DNA from: Chlamydiia bacterium | Lineage (GTDB): Bacteria > Chlamydiota > Chlamydiia > Chlamydiales > FEN-1388 | DNA: 15,971 nucleotides | Direction: 5' to 3' | Assembly: GCA_023269335.1 (NCBI GenBank) | Contig: JAHFTM010000010.1 | Location: forward strand, 1 to 15,971 | Part shown: one piece after another, positions 15,767 through 15,971 of the stretch | How positions within the stretch are numbered: position 1 is the first letter of the stretch | How the letters are laid out: each line of letters begins with the position of its first letter | Notes under the pieces: generated by a model | The model's input: only the letters and a program-made list of their open reading frames with translations | What the model was told of the DNA's origin: nothing | Database searches by the model: none | Program-made: the position numbers and the translations under genes

Positions 15767-15971
15767 TTAAATTAACTTTGGGGCAAGATCACACGCTTCA
15801 GGCGGCATCCAGTGAGCATCTTTGTCTTTCCACTTCACATTACAGCCAATAGGGTTGGTAAGCGGTATAGAAATGGCTTTACCAGCGAGGTATTCATCTA
15901 GTGCGCGTTCCAGATCATTGACGCTCATTTTTGTTGTATCACGAGGGGTGTCAACGCCTCTTCCGGAATAA
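15767..15971 (-). CDS. Thioredoxin/peroxiredoxin-family protein, C-terminal part only
   Basis: The last 67 codons before a TAA at 15767-15769 are present; the gene continues beyond the window. The sequence includes NDLERALDEYLAGKAIS, then NPIGCNVKWK and a short tail HWMPPEACDL. This matches the C-terminal pattern of a family of redoxin/AhpC-TSA-like thioredoxin-fold proteins, in which a residue block of the type LxxALDxxLAGKPV precedes IGCNIKWK. The catalytic CxxC or peroxidatic Cys lies upstream and cannot be inspected, so whether it is a peroxiredoxin or a thiol-disulfide protein is open. It lies in the same direction as the symporter, which has its own promoter. Confidence 0.75.
   Translation of the reverse strand, partial: YSGRGVDTPRDTTKMSVNDLERALDEYLAGKAISIPLTNPIGCNVKWKDKDAHWMPPEACDLAPKLI

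Overview
The window looks like chromosomal backbone of a member of the Chlamydiota, most likely an environmental (Parachlamydiales-type) lineage. The main reason is gene order: clpX, clpP, tig, a SNF2-family helicase, mreB and a GTP-type pckA lie together in the order I recall from Chlamydia trachomatis (CT705-CT710). MreB also carries an N-terminal extension like that described for chlamydial MreB. Assignment below phylum level is inference.

Layout. Bases 1-31 are the first codons of a minus-strand gene with a good ribosome binding site and a TTGATT-17-TATAAT promoter about 150 bases upstream. An unrecognised plus-strand gene (407-940) encodes a small single-pass membrane protein with a cysteine cluster and an Ala/Ser-rich basic tail; it ends at a hairpin region shared with the convergent clpX. 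A minus-strand proteostasis and tRNA unit follows: a strong promoter (4597-4625), tRNA-Gly(CCC), tRNA-Gly(GCC), tig, clpP and clpX, transcribed in that order. It couples nascent-chain folding (trigger factor) with the ClpXP protease. On the plus strand come a large SWIM/SNF2 ATPase (4801-8361), mreB, pckA and a bitopic LysM protein. The last three are nearly contiguous (3-base gap, then a 10-base overlap), so they are probably co-transcribed.

From 12.7 kb the conserved order gives way to accessory genes on the minus strand. The most unusual is a 426-residue protein with about eight pentatricopeptide (PPR) repeats of exactly 35 residues and a C-terminal region resembling a Smr domain. That PPR-SMR architecture is otherwise typical of plant and algal organelle RNA-binding proteins and is rare in bacteria. 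Upstream of it is a two-gene unit, a sodium:solute symporter followed by a short YidD, with its own promoter, a 12-bp palindrome at the predicted transcription start and a clear terminator. The window ends inside the C-terminus of a thioredoxin/peroxiredoxin-family protein.

No rRNA, CRISPR array, insertion sequence, integrase or prophage gene was seen. Intergenic stretches are short; the longest, 32-406, holds two divergent promoter candidates and AT-rich DNA.
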